A stretch of 64,000 nt of DNA. It comes from Luidia sarsii. Its lineage: Eukaryota; Echinodermata; Asteroidea; Paxillosida; Luidiidae. Below, piece by piece: positions 14,630-27,375 of this stretch. The notes under the pieces were generated by a model that was not told where the DNA came from, did not search any database, and saw only the letters and a program-made list of their open reading frames with translations. The DNA lies in NCBI GenBank assembly GCA_949987565.1, contig OX465111.1, positions 2,218,494-2,282,493 on the forward strand, read 5' to 3'. Both the position numbers and the translations under genes were made by a program. How positions within the stretch are numbered: the stretch's first letter is position 1; each line of letters opens with the position of its first letter.

Positions 14630-15025
14630 CTGATGCCCGGTCCCCGCAGACAGCGCAGATGCCCTTGTTCATGGAGGAGCCAGGCATGCCCAGGGGCGAG
14701 TGGGTGCCCTGGCCCAGCATGGCTGAGGAGGAGGAGGAGGAGAGGGAGATGTGGGACATCATGGCCTGGGGCATGGGGTGGCTGGGCAGGCCCGAGGGGC
14801 CGATCAGCGGCTTGATGTCCTCCTGCTGGGAGGCAGCCGAGGAGACCGAGCCCATGCTGCTGAGGGTGGGCGACTGCATGGCCGGCGAGTGCATCATGCC
14901 GGCGGCGTGCAGGCCCGGTGAGGTGATCAGGGGCGGTGAGCCTAGGCTGCGTGAGTTGGGCATGGGTGGCGGGGAGCCCATTGTGCTGGTGGGTGACTGG
15001 ATCGACGATATAGAATTGATGGAAT
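14630..15025 (-). CDS. RXR: RXR coding exon 2: A/B domain and start of the DNA-binding domain (partial gene)
   Basis: The exon opens after a polypyrimidine tract and ...GATTGCAG acceptor and closes at GCATCAG followed by GTGAGT; it holds 2 nt, 131 codons and 1 nt. The product spans residues 8-139 when joined to exon 1. Residues 9-126 form a Ser/Pro/Met/Gly-rich A/B activation region with several Ser-Pro sites. A QQEDIKP segment at about residues 74-80 matches the conserved EDIKP stretch of vertebrate RXR A/B domains, where the Lys lies in a sumoylation-type motif. Residues 130-139 (ICAVCGDRAS) are the start of the C4 zinc-finger domain, holding Cys1 and Cys2 of finger 1. The next expected residues (GKHYGVYSCEGC in the family) must come from another exon, and the split Gly codon fits that. 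I chose RXR over other NR2 members because of the ICAVCGDRASG string together with EDIKP. There is no frameshift or internal stop. Confidence 0.95.
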
Positions 15026-15029
15026 CTGC

Positions 15030-18000
15030 AATCGGAAAAAAAAAATCAAAATCAAGGAAAATTAATTAATTTATACTGTCAATGTCATTGGCCTCTCATC
15101 ATTTTTATCCATCCCACCATTTGCATTGTAAACACCTTTTAAACACCTTTTTTTTTTTTTTTAAACTAATGAAAAGCATACAAACCAAGAAAGCACAGTG
15201 CAAAAAACTCAGACCAGCGGAGCAGTATTGTCATTTACATTTTTTTATACAAATTTAGCGTGTGTATGAAGTACAAGCCAACACATGTGTCACTGAATTC
15301 TGAGAATACAGTATAAGAAGTGAAGTTTCTGCAGATTATCATAATTGCATATATGGCCACTGAATGTTTGAATTACACACATGTATACAAAGAGGTACAT
15401 GTAATGCATACGCTGTTATGACCGTCAGATTGCGTTTCAGATATTTAATCATCAGACATTGGTGGATTAGTGAAATGTGTGAGCACACATAGAATGAATG
15501 CAGACTCTGCACCAATATCTTGCTACATGTATATCTCGTATTACTAATCATTGCTGATTACCCCTGCCTTAGATTTGTATATGTGTACATAAGAATCCAT
15601 GCAAGTGAATCTAATAACTGAAATGGGGACATATTCTCCACATGATCCCATCCCGGGAAAACTCATTTGCAATGTCCACAAAGTGTAAGCAAATTTCCAG
15701 AGAAAAATATTTTGTCCACTTTGTCTGGAAAAGAAAAAAATATTCGCTATCTGGAAATCGTAAACTATTTCAGACATTAGAGAGGTGTACTCAGTGCATG
15801 TAAGTGGCCATTGTGCCATTTTGAAATTCTGGCGTATTGGTGGTGATGTGTAAAAATAAAGTCTATTTCCGACTCCTTGCACCCATGTTTTGATACCCTA
15901 CATTGAGACTTATCAATTCGTATTTCAGAGTCTTTTGAATTCACAAAAATGACCTGATCATAATGTACATATTCAGTGCTTACTCAATTCTTGACAACAC
16001 CATCCATATTAAGTTAAGGACACACCTACTGCACTTGCATTCCAATATTCTTAGCTCATAAATCCCTCCTAATATTTGTCCGTCCAAAACAAAGACCATA
16101 TATGCATGTAAATGTATGTAAAAATATGACTGCATGCAACTGCTGTAATACCCCAATTTGGAACGATATAATTTCTTGTTTATAACAGTATCAGAGTGAA
16201 AAAGACAAGAAAAAATGGAAAATGATATGTACAGTGAGAGAATTTTAATTCCTGGAGCAAATCAAGCCCAGAATAACCTTTTAAAATGGTAAAATGCTAT
16301 TGTGAAGAAACAAAAACACACAAAAAACTTAAAGGATTTTTGGCAAGAACAATAACAATCAAAATGTATGCTCTGGAAAACCAGAAAAAAAAACTCTCCT
16401 CTTCCCTCCTCACAAAGTACTGACACAACAATGGACAAGAATGGCAGGACAGGCCATAATAAATCTCCATAGACAACTAGATATCCCTCCAATAATACAC
16501 CATTTACCCAAGGATGTGCCCAGAGAAAACCAAAATAAACCCTGCAAAACCCCTGCACACACACGCACACACGAACGTCAGAGTCCCGGGTGAGCTCAGA
16601 CAAAATGGCTACCGCTGGCTGGCGGGATCCCCATGTAAATAGAGCCTGCCTGTGACCTGACCGTGACCTGGGTAATGTAATACAGACAGCCAGACAGTGT
16701 GCTCTGTGCCAGCGTGGGGACTGGCTGCATTGTGTGTGCAGTTTGTGCATGCGTACAGGCTGTGGTACCGTATTCAGTGCTGTGGGGAAGGCTTCTCTAT
16801 ACATGTACATGCATACATGTGTGTGATCCCAACTGCAGTGCAGTACTAGAGACGATACTCATGGGCCACTCATATGGCACTACACTGTATGCTGCAGTGC
16901 TGTGCGACGGCATCTATAGAATGCCATGTTGTATGCTTGCTCACTGCGCGTGGCGTGTACATGTAAGCCATCCACGGCTGTATTATGAATGCTACTCTTC
17001 ATGCAGTGTGCGGCTGCGCTGGGACATGGTCCACATGTATGCAGTGGGGAAGGTCACGGCATTGTGCAATGATAGACAAGGGGAAGGACTGACTTATATT
17101 CCATCGTGCGCTGCTGGGAACTGAACTTCATGGACATAATACATGTATCTGCATGCACACGAGCATGTGCTGCCTGTAGCAATGGGCCGATACGCATTAT
17201 GCCTTATGAAGACACATCACTCACCTTCCAGGAGAATAGGGTTTACTTTAGGAAAATAATGTGACCCAGTATTTGAGTAGGCCTACCGGTACATACAGTG
17301 CATGCTGAACATGCATAATATACAACCATGTATGTGGTGTTGTCCCCCCCCCCCTTAGCCATGAAAGTTCACTGAAACACAGACGGTAATTATTGCTGTC
17401 TGTGTACATGATGTACACGTATTTACATTAAAACAAAAACAATGTACACTGTAGCATGATTTAGTCCGTCACCAGAATCTGATCTGATTATCCTAAAAGG
17501 TGCAATTGAGTGATGAACAAATTGCGAAATTTGTACAAATTTATACATCGGCAATTACGCTACAAGTACAATGTACCGGGTACATGTCCATGTATGTTTC
17601 TAGACTAGAACTTGGATGTTACCCCAGATAAACTGTACCCTGAAATCCTTGAATTTCCTCCGACTAGAATGCAGAACATACTAGAGTGTAGATATTGTAG
17701 AGTAGTACATATTATAATTTCCACAGACACAACATTGCCTTGATTGACTGCCCCCACCCCCACATGTCATGTACTTGTCCATGTGTGCACAAATACATGT
17801 ACACCCGACAAATACCCATGTGTAGGTTTTGTAGGCCCTACCAGTACATGTAGGCTAGGCCCGCCCACACCAATAGATTTCCACACTTAAAGTAGGTCAT
17901 GGGGATGTTTTACAGGCTTCCGATTCCAATGTGTCTGCCCAAGTGTTACAACATGGTGGCAGTTGCACGTACAACGTACGTGTACATGTACGTCTTTCCG

Positions 18001-18277
18001 AAGTTTTTTTTTTCTCCCTCACTCTCTCTCTCTTCCCAGTTTGACAGGTGTTAAAAAAATACAAGCTGTGGACTTGGGGGGGAAAAATGGGGAGGTGATA
18101 CAGATGTACACGCATGGCTTGAGATGAAGAAAATGACTGTTACCTTGCAGTGTACACACCAGATGGGATATGAATATATGTACAATGTGCATGCGCAGTT
18201 ACTCTACATTTGTATGCGTGTGCTTCGGCTAAATGCAGTACGAGTCTGCGCAACAATGGTAAAAACGGAGGCCTGCA
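15030..18277. other. No gene seen
   Basis: Intronic sequence. A T run at 15150-15163 and a C run at 17345-17354 are present; a CpG-richer stretch at 16560-17110 holds the DR5 site. The open frame at 16262-16810 (minus) has no recognisable domain. Confidence 0.45.
16653..16669 (-). promoter_or_regulatory. Perfect DR5 nuclear-receptor response element in RXR intron 1
   Basis: On the minus strand two consensus half-sites are spaced by five bases: AGGTCA-CGGTC-AGGTCA. DR5 is the classic element for RAR/RXR heterodimers. It sits about 1.6 kb 5' of RXR exon 2 and is oriented with the gene. Under uniform base composition a perfect 12-base match at this spacing is expected well below once in a window of this size. 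Function is inferred. Confidence 0.6.
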
Positions 18278-18479
18278 GCCAATTTCATAGAGCTGGTTAA
18301 GCATCAATTCTTGCTCCAACTCAGAAATCCTTCACCTTTGCAAGTAATGAGGTTGCCAGGCAAATCCACTTGCATAGCAAGCATTTCAGCGAACAACAGT
18401 CAAAAGCATGTCATGAGTGTGTGGCTGTTCATCCCGTATTACAGAGGAAACTTTTCATGTTTCACGCTTATGCAGCTAA
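18278..18479 (+). mobile_element. Decayed fold-back element (same family as 3500-3741)
   Basis: The left end GCCAATTTCATAGAGCTGG and TTAAGCA are clear; the centre is diverged, and ATGTTTCACGCTTATGCAGC at the right is a weak remnant. Confidence 0.45.
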
Positions 18480-19025
18480 TGTACGTGTGAATATGTAATG
18501 TAAGATGCATGCAAAATGTGCATCGTGTACATGTACATGCGCAATTATACGTGTACATGTATTTAAATTCATGTAGCAAAACTGCTGCTGAGAACAACCA
18601 CCGACGTGCAATGCCTGTGAGATTTTAGCAAGAACTATCAATTACAAAAAGTATGTCTTTGGAAAAGCAGAAAAACCTCTCCTCCCTCCTCCACACTAGA
18701 GGTCTAAGAGGGTTGACTCGCAAGACAGTAGTCCTTGCATGACAAATAAAAACTTGTTGTTGAGGACTACAACATGGCCACAAAACTTGGGTTACTCTTA
18801 CCCACTTCCCTAAAAACCCAAATACGATAGTCATACAGTGCCTGAAGATCTGTTGAAGGGATGCACAATTTGTAGACTAAACGCAACAAGGAGGCCCCCC
18901 CCCCCCCTCTGGTCCCGTCAGTGGATACTTTGTCAACGCGATCAATCCGCCTAATTGAGTCACGCACGGTTAGGGTTACACATTTTTATGGACCCAGAGC
19001 AGTTAGTTAAAAGCTGCACTCCTTT

Positions 19026-19115
19026 GCAGAGGCAGAGGCAGAGGCAGAGGCAGAGGCAGAGGCAGAGGCAGAGGCAGAGGCAGAGGCAGAGGCAGAGGCA
19101 GAGGCAGAGGCAGAG
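19026..19115. repeat. (GGCAGA)n hexamer microsatellite
   Basis: About 15 near-perfect tandem copies; they encode spurious Gln-Arg or Leu-Pro runs. Confidence 0.9.
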
Positions 19116-20649
19116 GCGGGTAGGGGCAACTTCTTTGCATCTGTGGGTACGGTAAGTGCCTACAGTGTGACCACTGTGACTGTGCGTAGCTGCCAGCCCA
19201 GCGTGGGCAAGTCAATGGCTTTACCAGGCCGAGCGTGTCTTCATTTACGCTGGTGTGAGACGTGATCTCTGCTAGGCAAAAATCACCCAAGATGTTTTTC
19301 TTCCTTTTTTTCTGCAGAGGGAGGATACATTGTATGTGAGAGGTTTCTTTGCTCAGCATTGCACAAATCATGTATGAGAATGAAAGTTTGATGGGTAAGG
19401 TAACTTATATGAACGGTAGGGTCTACTCCACGAAAATTTGCAAAATTGACCCAGAGGTGGAGGGGCTGTATATGTTTATGAGTTTGACTCTGACTCCCCC
19501 CCCCAAAAAAAAAAAAGCCACTTTGGAATCTGTCACTCCTAAGAGCAATGCTTCCTGATGATTCCCAAATCATCAAATATTTAAACATGATTTTGGCAAA
19601 CGCCCCCCATGGCAAGGGGAGGGGGTGTCAAGTGTCTAACAGGTGTGAGCTTACCAGTGACCCGGGGCACCCAAAATTGGGCTGAGCGAAATCAGACAAA
19701 AATCCTCCTGGCGCCTGTGCCGAGGTTACTTCCCACAGATGTTTTATTTGTATTCAGTCAGCTACATGTACATGTACCCTCAGCCTTTTTGCGCTCTTTA
19801 AGATTCTCCAGGATTCCCGACTTCAGCCATAACCGGGGGCCATGGTGCATACTCACCCTTGGTTTACCCACACCAGGGGATTGCATGTACATGGACATAC
19901 AATGTACTGTATGTACAATGTAAATATCGACCATTAGACAGGGCCATCACATACAACCTTTTTCTCGGTGCACATGAGGCTGGCACATTATACATGAGAT
20001 ACATTACATGTATGGTCTAATGGCCCCCGGGCATGGCGGCACCCACAGAGGGATGTGCAGATCTGTCTATAATCGGCCATGCGTATGTACACGCACATCA
20101 GATTTACTCACTCTAAGCCAATGAATAAAATCATCAGTCCAATCCATGCTTCATACCCTACACAATCCCTTCCAAAACACAAGCATCCATCTTAATTTTC
20201 TCTTACCAAGCCACAAGACTTTCCCAATCAGTGTTTCAGGTATATGTACAAATACAGACAGCTTTCAATAAGCAGTGGGGGGAGAACATTCTAGTACTAT
20301 AACTACCTCCATAAGTTTGGAGTCAGGATAAGAATAATGTGAAGCCGTACACGGCAGATCGCAAATACCACTTGCTGTCAACAGACTCCCATGCCCCCTC
20401 TTTCCAGAACGGAGCGTGTTAGTGGCAACAGCGACCCTCCCCTTACGTACCTCCACTTCCCCACCCTTGGCAGAGAGGAGAGGACAGGAATTAATCAAAA
20501 AGAAGCTGGCAAGTGACGTCCCCTAAGTGATCTGTAAATCCCCCAGTGATTAATGGCACATTTCATAAATGTTTACCCAACAAACGGTCACCGAAAGGGC
20601 ACTGGCTCAGACTGCCAACAGAGACCTTTACTTTATTGGTCAGTGTTGC

Positions 20650-21520
20650 ATACATGTACGTATGGACGAGTACGAGCACACAGTACATATATACAGTGCA
20701 CCACTTACTGATGCCATTTACATTGTTCATGTATACATGTATGTAGTATGTACCATAATTTCAAGCACCCATAGTATACTAAGGTTCTGTTTGATTTATG
20801 ATACATATACATGTACATGTACATTTGTACATTGTACGAGTAGTGCTTTCAGAAATAGCACTTGAGATGGTTTGTTCCCTAATGGCCAAAACCAAAATTG
20901 TTATTCACGTTGGTTGTTTGTCTTGCATTGCATACTGGGTCAACATGTACATGTACATGTACTGTACATGTACTGTAGGCCTCCAATGTACATATACGTA
21001 CTGTACACAAGTGTAGGCCTATAAATGGGTCTTGAGTACCGGTACATGTGTACCAAAGCTCTGTTGTTTTTCAAGCTAGCGCCTAACAGAATGACACTGC
21101 CTTGATTCTCTTGCTGCAAAACCACATCGTTATTTATAGGACCATGCTACAGTGTATATATAAAGAATGGATTGACCCACTAAACATAACACTATTAGTG
21201 CACAAAAGCACAAGCGTTGACAGAGTTTGCTACAAAGAAATCACTTTGAGTTTTTCCAAACGTGCAGAGTAACTGGGCGAATTACTTTTGGTGTATTGTA
21301 CATACATGTATATGTACATATATATGTAGTTATACATGTACTGTACATGTACAATGTACATGTACAATGTACATGTATTGTACATACATTACCGGTACAT
21401 GTACGGTAAATACAATCTTTGCAAAGCAGACACCTTCTGAAGACCAGCTTGGCAAGCACATACACTGCACATGCACATGCACATGTACATGTATGCACAT
21501 GTACATGTACCTTTGTGCAA
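20650..21520. repeat. TACATG hexamer islands
   Basis: Two dense blocks (about 20650-21050 and 21295-21515) of TACATGTAC, CTGTACA and ACCGGTA words. All ORFs here are repeat artefacts. Confidence 0.7.
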
Positions 21521-22079
21521 TCTGCTGCAGCCAGGTCAATAGCTGACAATTTCTGAAGAGTGCCCCCACCCAAGTATATTTGCTAATACATTGTGTATCG
21601 GTATACCAAATAAAGAAAAACGGAAAAGAAACAAAATACAGTTCTTTTAAGCTCGGTAATGTATTTACGCAATGTAGGTTTGAATGTCAGTGTGAATGTC
21701 TTTCAGAATAGTGTGACTCCAATTTGCACCGACAGTGGATCTACATGAAGTAATTAAAATCCCCTTAATTGAATCAGCAGAGGGTGACTACTGACTTTGA
21801 AGAAATGTACTTTCATTTTTCTGAGAAAAGCGGCCGCCTTTGTGAGCTCCATCTGTGCATACAAATGTACTGGTAGTTGGTGCATACTATGACGGCATAC
21901 TGTATGTGTGTGCACGCAGTGATGGCTGATGGGTGAGAATTTGGCGGACCAAATAATTGTGTCTGGCGCCAAAGGGGTGCATGGTCATTAGCAGGTCGTC
22001 TTCTGGTTGGCCAGCCAGCCCTGTGATGTCACAGCATCGACAGGCGCTAGGAAACAGTAGCAGTGATGTGCATCTTCAT

Positions 22080-22340
22080 TTCATTCCACATACACGTGTA
22101 CAGTACATGTATGGATACCATAAACATGATAACATCTAACATGTAAATAGCATGTACCGAGTAAATGTATCGTACTGTTCATGTACAGTACATAGTCATA
22201 CATGTACATGTATACATGTATGTACACTGTGTAGTATACGTACTGTACATGTGCATGATGAAATGTACAGTATAACTAAAGCATACATGTACATAACATA
22301 TGGGCCTTTCCGTTATAGTACATGTACTGTCTAACACCAC
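22080..22340. repeat. TACATG hexamer island
   Basis: Runs such as CATACATGTACATGTATACA and neighbouring CTGTACATG words. Confidence 0.65.
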
Positions 22341-22344
22341 TTAA

Positions 22345-24680
22345 GTTAAAAACATTGAAGTGCCACTGGTGCACTGCACTCACCTACCCTTCACTCTTCT
22401 TACAACCTTCGACTTGGCATCAGCACTAAAATGCCATCACTACATGTACGTGTGTATGTGCATGTACCTGTGTAGTAGATGTGGTCCCATCCTTCCCCTT
22501 CCAATCATCAATTGCGACAAAGTGATTTTGCCCAAACCGTTTTCTGCAACTTTTCATAAGGTGAGCACCCAGACAATGGGAAACTTACAGTACAAAAAAG
22601 GGTAAATTTCCGACAAGAACCTGTCAAAAGCATGGATGGCTGTAACAGCTCATGTCCAATATTGAATGAAGTTGCTGGGATTCGCATAGATGAGAATGCA
22701 TAAAGCTGACACCCCCCCCCCCCCTGATGGTTTTTTTTTTGCTGCTGAGATCTCAATCATGTCTGGTGCAGTGATTGGAACTATGGGTACAAACATATAC
22801 GATACATGTCAGTGTACAGCATTGGCATACAAGATTATGGTATGTACAGTGTGGGGCAAGCATATTGTACTCTACATCAGCATGTACACATACGAGTAAT
22901 GTAGATATGTGTGTGTACACGTACGTGTTCATGCACACATGCATGGGCTTTGCAGACTGTACATGTACTCAGGAATGGTCTGGTGCCTTTTGTGCCCCAT
23001 CACAGCCTATTGTGAACGGCACAATGGAGATAGGGATCTCTCGCCGAACCATGTGAACATGTGCAAAAGGTCAGATATTGCCCAAGCAACCTTCAGATTG
23101 TACATCGCACAATATCATGAAAAAAGGGCCTGTATTGCATGTAGGCCTACATGCATGCACTATACAGTACCGTATGTTGTGTACATGTACAGTACAATGT
23201 AGTTGTATTGGTAAAGGTCAAAAGAGCCACAGTTTGTGTGTTAAACCATTAAAGTTTAAACATTCCAAAAAAGAAATCCTGCGAAGGTTTTAGCTCAAAT
23301 GGTAAGCTGAGAAAGAAGAAAAAGGCAAAAAACCATCACGGTTTTCGCACCGTTCTGTAGTGTACGAAATAGTTTATTACTCGAAAGTAATAAACTGTTT
23401 GTCGATGTTTGATTGAAGATTTCTTGAGAAGTACAGCATCCCAGACCATAAGATTTCAACATAAGGATTCTATTATGACCATCTAAGAACTGTGTAAATT
23501 AGAGGGAAATCTGTGGACATCGATGTTTTTTTACCGATCTTCCCAATGTTGTATTGGGTCTTTAAGTTTGGCAGGGGGAGCAGCCACGTGAACGCCATCC
23601 TTGAGCAGAAGACCCCATCCATTACCCGGTGCTCTTGTTGGAGAAGTGCTACATTGTAGGCTCGTGGATACAGTCAGCGCACGTTTTTCATGAGAACCAA
23701 TTTCATGAGTAAATATTGACAAATTCATTGACACGCCTGCCATATTCATTGTTCAAGATTGCAGCAATGGAACAAACGTGTATTTATTCCCTGACGATCC
23801 TAGAATAAGCCGCATTCGGACGTAAAAAAACAAACACTGACACAACGAAACAGTTTGACCCGTCAAAGTGTGCAGTGTCCATTTCGAAGCCTGCTTGCAA
23901 GGAGAGAAACAAAAATGTTTTCCCCATGACAAAGAGAACATCACCCTCAACAACTGTGGGCATAATTTTAATTTATTTTCTTGATTTGTTTGACTTTAAT
24001 TTCAAAAAGCTTCAAATAAGCCTGAAACACAAAAATAACGTTTGATCTGGGATTATAATGTAACCAACAGACCAATGAATATTTTTGATGCCAAATCAGG
24101 ATTTTCAAGTTTTGGGTCTGCAGTTGAACTTTAAAGGGCAAAGTTTTATACAAATCAAACATGGCAAAGCACTGTACGGTAATTCCACAAACACCTGTCT
24201 TAACTGTTTCAGTCTCGGTCTGTCTTGTTTACTTCGCATTCAAATTAGGGCCAATTCCCAGCGCTGTCTGTGTCGCAAACAAACCTTTTTTTTGCTAAAA
24301 CCCTAATGAAAGACACTACTAAACATCTCTGGAGATCATTCACTGACGTAAGAAGCTTGCAATCAGCTCCATGATTGGCCTGGGCTGTTTAAAACTGTCC
24401 TTCCAGATAATAATGCAATTTCAGATTGCTGGCAGAAGTGCCTCGACCAACAAAGGAAAACAAAACACATGCGTATTACATTGACAATATGACTTTATAG
24501 AGTAGAAAATACAGAGCTTGAATGTCTAGAATAATCTAGAAAATTGGGCGAAATGCAATGCATTGAGTCATGTCTGAGTATGTATACACTAGCCTGTGTC
24601 CGTTACTCCATTCACATGTGCTCTGTCCAGGGAATCAGTAAAACATGCCCATGCAATTTTGATGTCTGTTTCAAAACTTC
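22345..24680. other. No gene seen; one perfect hairpin
   Basis: A C run (22710-22723) and T run (22731-22740) are adjacent. A weak TACATG scatter covers 22760-23200. Nothing exon-like was found other than the rejected EGF-like string near 22960. Confidence 0.4.
23371..23396. repeat. Perfect 11-bp hairpin with CGAA loop
   Basis: AGTTTATTACT-CGAA-AGTAATAAACT; the flanks ACGAAAT and GTTTGTCG extend the stem imperfectly. The surrounding sequence starts with GTTTTAGCTCAAA, also seen at 61033, so it may be the tip of a repeat. Confidence 0.6.
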
Positions 24681-24687
24681 AGTGAGT

Positions 24688-24780
24688 CAAATATTTCAAT
24701 CCTAACAGGACTTTACTGAAAGGCAGTTCTAATTAAGTTTTGAAATTAGCATTTGGGGCATTCAATTCAGTAATGCTTTT
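24688..24780. repeat. Degenerate palindromic-family copy
   Basis: AAATATTTCAATCCTAACAG, GACTTTACTGAAAGGCAG and ATTTGGGGCATTCAATTCAG are decayed versions of the family landmarks. Confidence 0.4.
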
Positions 24781-24835
24781 GTATTAATTAAAGTCTGATT
24801 AAATTTTTTGGTGAAAAAATTAATAAATAAAATTG

Positions 24836-25030
24836 GACTGGGCAGGGATTTGAATGCAAGGCCTCTGGTTTACAGAACCAGCTGCACTCGACCACCTGAG
24901 CTACCCAACCCTTAAGTGGGGCCTTCCAATGTAGTCAACTATCACTGTGGATGTAGGAGTGCCAGTCAGAAACGATTAACCATTAACTGTCATCGTATTT
25001 CTCCAGTATGGGAGTCTGTTCCAATTTATC
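24836..25030 (-). mobile_element. tRNA-derived SINE
   Basis: Reading the minus strand, an A-box TAGCTCAGGTGGTCGA (24903-24888) is followed 30 nt later by a B-box-like GCATTCAAATCCC (24857-24845), the layout of a tRNA head. The adjoining body at 24904-25030 (CAACCCTTAAGTGG..., AGTCAGAAACGATTAACC...) is related to that at 63838-63960. It is not a functional tRNA: the acceptor stem does not pair. Confidence 0.65.
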
Positions 25031-25059
25031 TTAAATTTTTGTGATATACCAAAATGTTG

Positions 25060-25215
25060 CAAACTGCTTACTGACTAAAATTACCAAAATTTAAATCTTA
25101 AAATTTAGTGGGCCTGACGTTTCGATCCTAGCAGGACCTTTCTTAAAGGCAGGACCTTTCTCTGCCTTTGAGAAAGGTCCTGCTAGGATCGAAACGTCAG
25201 GCCCACTAAATTTTA
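25060..25215. repeat. Intact palindromic-family element
   Basis: Arms AAAATTTAGTGGGCCTGACG and its complement flank CAGGACCTTTCT / AGAAAGGTCCTG. The left flank carries the full ACTGCTTACTGACTAAAATT tail. Confidence 0.75.
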
Positions 25216-25311
25216 AGATCAAAATTAATATGAATACATGTAAAACAGACATGGTAACAAAATGTTGAGAACTGCATTTTGACTTCAGATGCAAAACGAA
25301 AAAAAAAAAAC

Positions 25312-25412
25312 ACGGAGAGGGCCAAATATTTCAACCCTAGCAGGACCTTCAAAGGGTACCTTTGAGAAGGGGCCCTCAGGATCAAAACCATCAGGCCCTT
25401 TAATTTTGTAGC
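25312..25412. repeat. Degenerate palindromic-family copy
   Basis: GGGCCAAATATTTCAACCC, AGCAGGACC, CCTTTGAGAAGG and CATCAGGCCCTTTAATTTTG preserve the family order. Confidence 0.5.
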
Positions 25413-25664
25413 CCCAAGAAATGGAAGGAAACACGTAAATCAGACAAAAGGTTAACGGCCTGAGAGCCTCCCTCACGGACGGGGGAAAAATACCGGATGC
25501 AATTTTCCTTCCTTGGCAATGTGTGAGTGTTTGTCTCTTCACTTCCCTTGCTTGTTGTTTGGACAGGGGCGGTGGGGGAGGAAACCTACAGAGATAACAA
25601 TGGTGGCTGCATGCCGCTTGTGCATGGAAATAAAGGGGGAAAATATGAATCAAAACTGACAAGA

Positions 25665-26115
25665 AAATGTGGCCACTTTTGGAAGTTTGTAGTTTTAAAG
25701 GATGAAGTTAAACAAAAACAGGTACTATGTTTTTGGAAGTTTGAAAGAATGCTAATCAGTTTTAAAGAACAGTCAACTTGTTACCAGTACATGGAAGTTG
25801 TTAGTTGAAGAGTTCTGTAGTTCTGAAAAACAGCCACTTTCCTTTTGGAAGTTGAAATTTTGAAAGAATGACTCATCGTTCTATAGCTCTAAAGAATGGT
25901 CAAATTGTGGAAGTTATGGTTGGTTGGTACGTGCAGTTTTAAAGAGTGGCCACTTTCTTCTTGGAAGTTGGCAAATGTCATTGCAAAGAATGGCTCATGG
26001 GTAGTTTCTAAAAAAAATGGCAACTGAAGATTAGGAAGTGGGAAGTTAAACCATTGCCACTTAGTTTTTGGTAGTTGGTCTTTCAAAGAATGCTTGGAAT
26101 TGGACATGTTTCTTT
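25665..26115 (+). repeat. Diverged tandem array around GGAAGTTG / AAAGAATG
   Basis: A unit of roughly 45-60 bp recurs with GGCCACTTT, CTTTTGGAAGTTG and TTTAAAGAATG or close variants. Copies are old and irregular. Confidence 0.5.
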
Positions 26116-26770
26116 TCCAATCGGCTAGCCAAGCCACGTTTCACGTTTGCTTTACTAATTTGAGTCAAATTGTAAAAATTACCACAATGTGCACACCCTG
26201 AATGAACAGAGGCTAATTTCTGACAAACTAACCCCCAGCTTTAACTGTACTGTACAACCAAACTCCCTTCACTCCACAGAGTAGAACTAAGTGGATCTAA
26301 ATGAAGTGTTTCATTCTCTTTTTCATTTCCATTTTAGAGACTAAATCGGGATTTGCTTTTGGTTTTTCGTAAGATAAGGCAATTCTTGTGTACATGTGCT
26401 ACTTAATTAGGTTTAGGAATTTCCAAAGAATCAATGTTAACGTACAGTATCCGGATCCCGGGGAGCACTGGTCAGGTGATTGCCGACCTTTACCTAGATG
26501 TAGAATAAATGGAACAAAGGCAGAGAGGTTATAAGTAAGGGGTAGGGGGTAGGAATATTAGAGCTGGCCAATCAACACTAAAAAACTGGCCTAAGTTTGG
26601 TCAAGCTAACAGGTACATGAACAATGTGGAAAGAGAGGCATGTCTTCAGACAAAAAGGAAAAAGACAAGTGGGTATTAAACAGCACTTCAGAAAGCAGCC
26701 ACATTGACTTGGTAGCCACAATGCATGCGTGTGCTTGATTTAAGTGCACTGGATAGCCACAAGTCGATTG

Positions 26771-27375
26771 GTGGGTGCTAAGGATTGCTTTGGATTGGTG
26801 GCCAATGGCCTTAATATCAGTGGTTTCATGGTCATGGATTGGTGGCAGTGATGGATTTGTGGCCATTATGGATTGGTGGCCAATGGCCATGATAGATTGG
26901 TGACCATGATTGATTGGTGACCATGATTGATTGGTGACTGTGATGGATTGGTGGCTGTGATGGATTGATAGCCATGATAGATTGGTGATCATGATGGATT
27001 GGTGGCCATAATGGCTTACAGGTCATTATGGATAGGTGGCCATTATGGACTGGTGGTCATTATGGACTGGTGGCCATTATGGATAGGTGGCCATTGGCCA
27101 TTGTGGATAGGTGGCCATAAGAAATTGGTGGCCATGAGATTTTGGTGGCCGTAAGATATTGGTAACCATGATGGATTGATAGCCATGGTAGATTGATGAT
27201 CATGATGGAGTGGTGGTCATAATGGCTTACAGGTCATTGTGGATTGGTGGCCATTATGGACTGGTGGCCATTATGGACTGGTGGCCATTATGGATAGGTG
27301 GCCATAAGAAATTGGTGGCCATGAGATTTTGGTGGCCGTAAGATATTGGTAACCATGATGGATTGATTACATTGA
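26771..27375. repeat. ATTGGTGGCCAT minisatellite
   Basis: Irregular 15-18-bp units (GATTGGTGGCCATGATG and variants) run through the stretch. A larger segment (about 26990-27160) is repeated at about 27175-27350 with matching order of variants, so there is a higher-order duplication. Confidence 0.75.

Noticed and set aside
14981..14981. Internal ATG as the RXR start
   Set aside because: The frame stays open to a good acceptor at 15026 and joins in phase to exon 1 with its Kozak ATG; the internal ATG is residue 23.
22955..23056. EGF-like C-x-C-x5-G-x2-C string followed by a sushi-like NGT segment
   Set aside because: The CTCT part comes from a TACATG repeat, there is no pyrimidine tract before the CAG, and no donor before the stop.
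24836..24911. Functional tRNA gene
   Set aside because: A- and B-box are present, but the acceptor stem does not pair and the body continues as a SINE.
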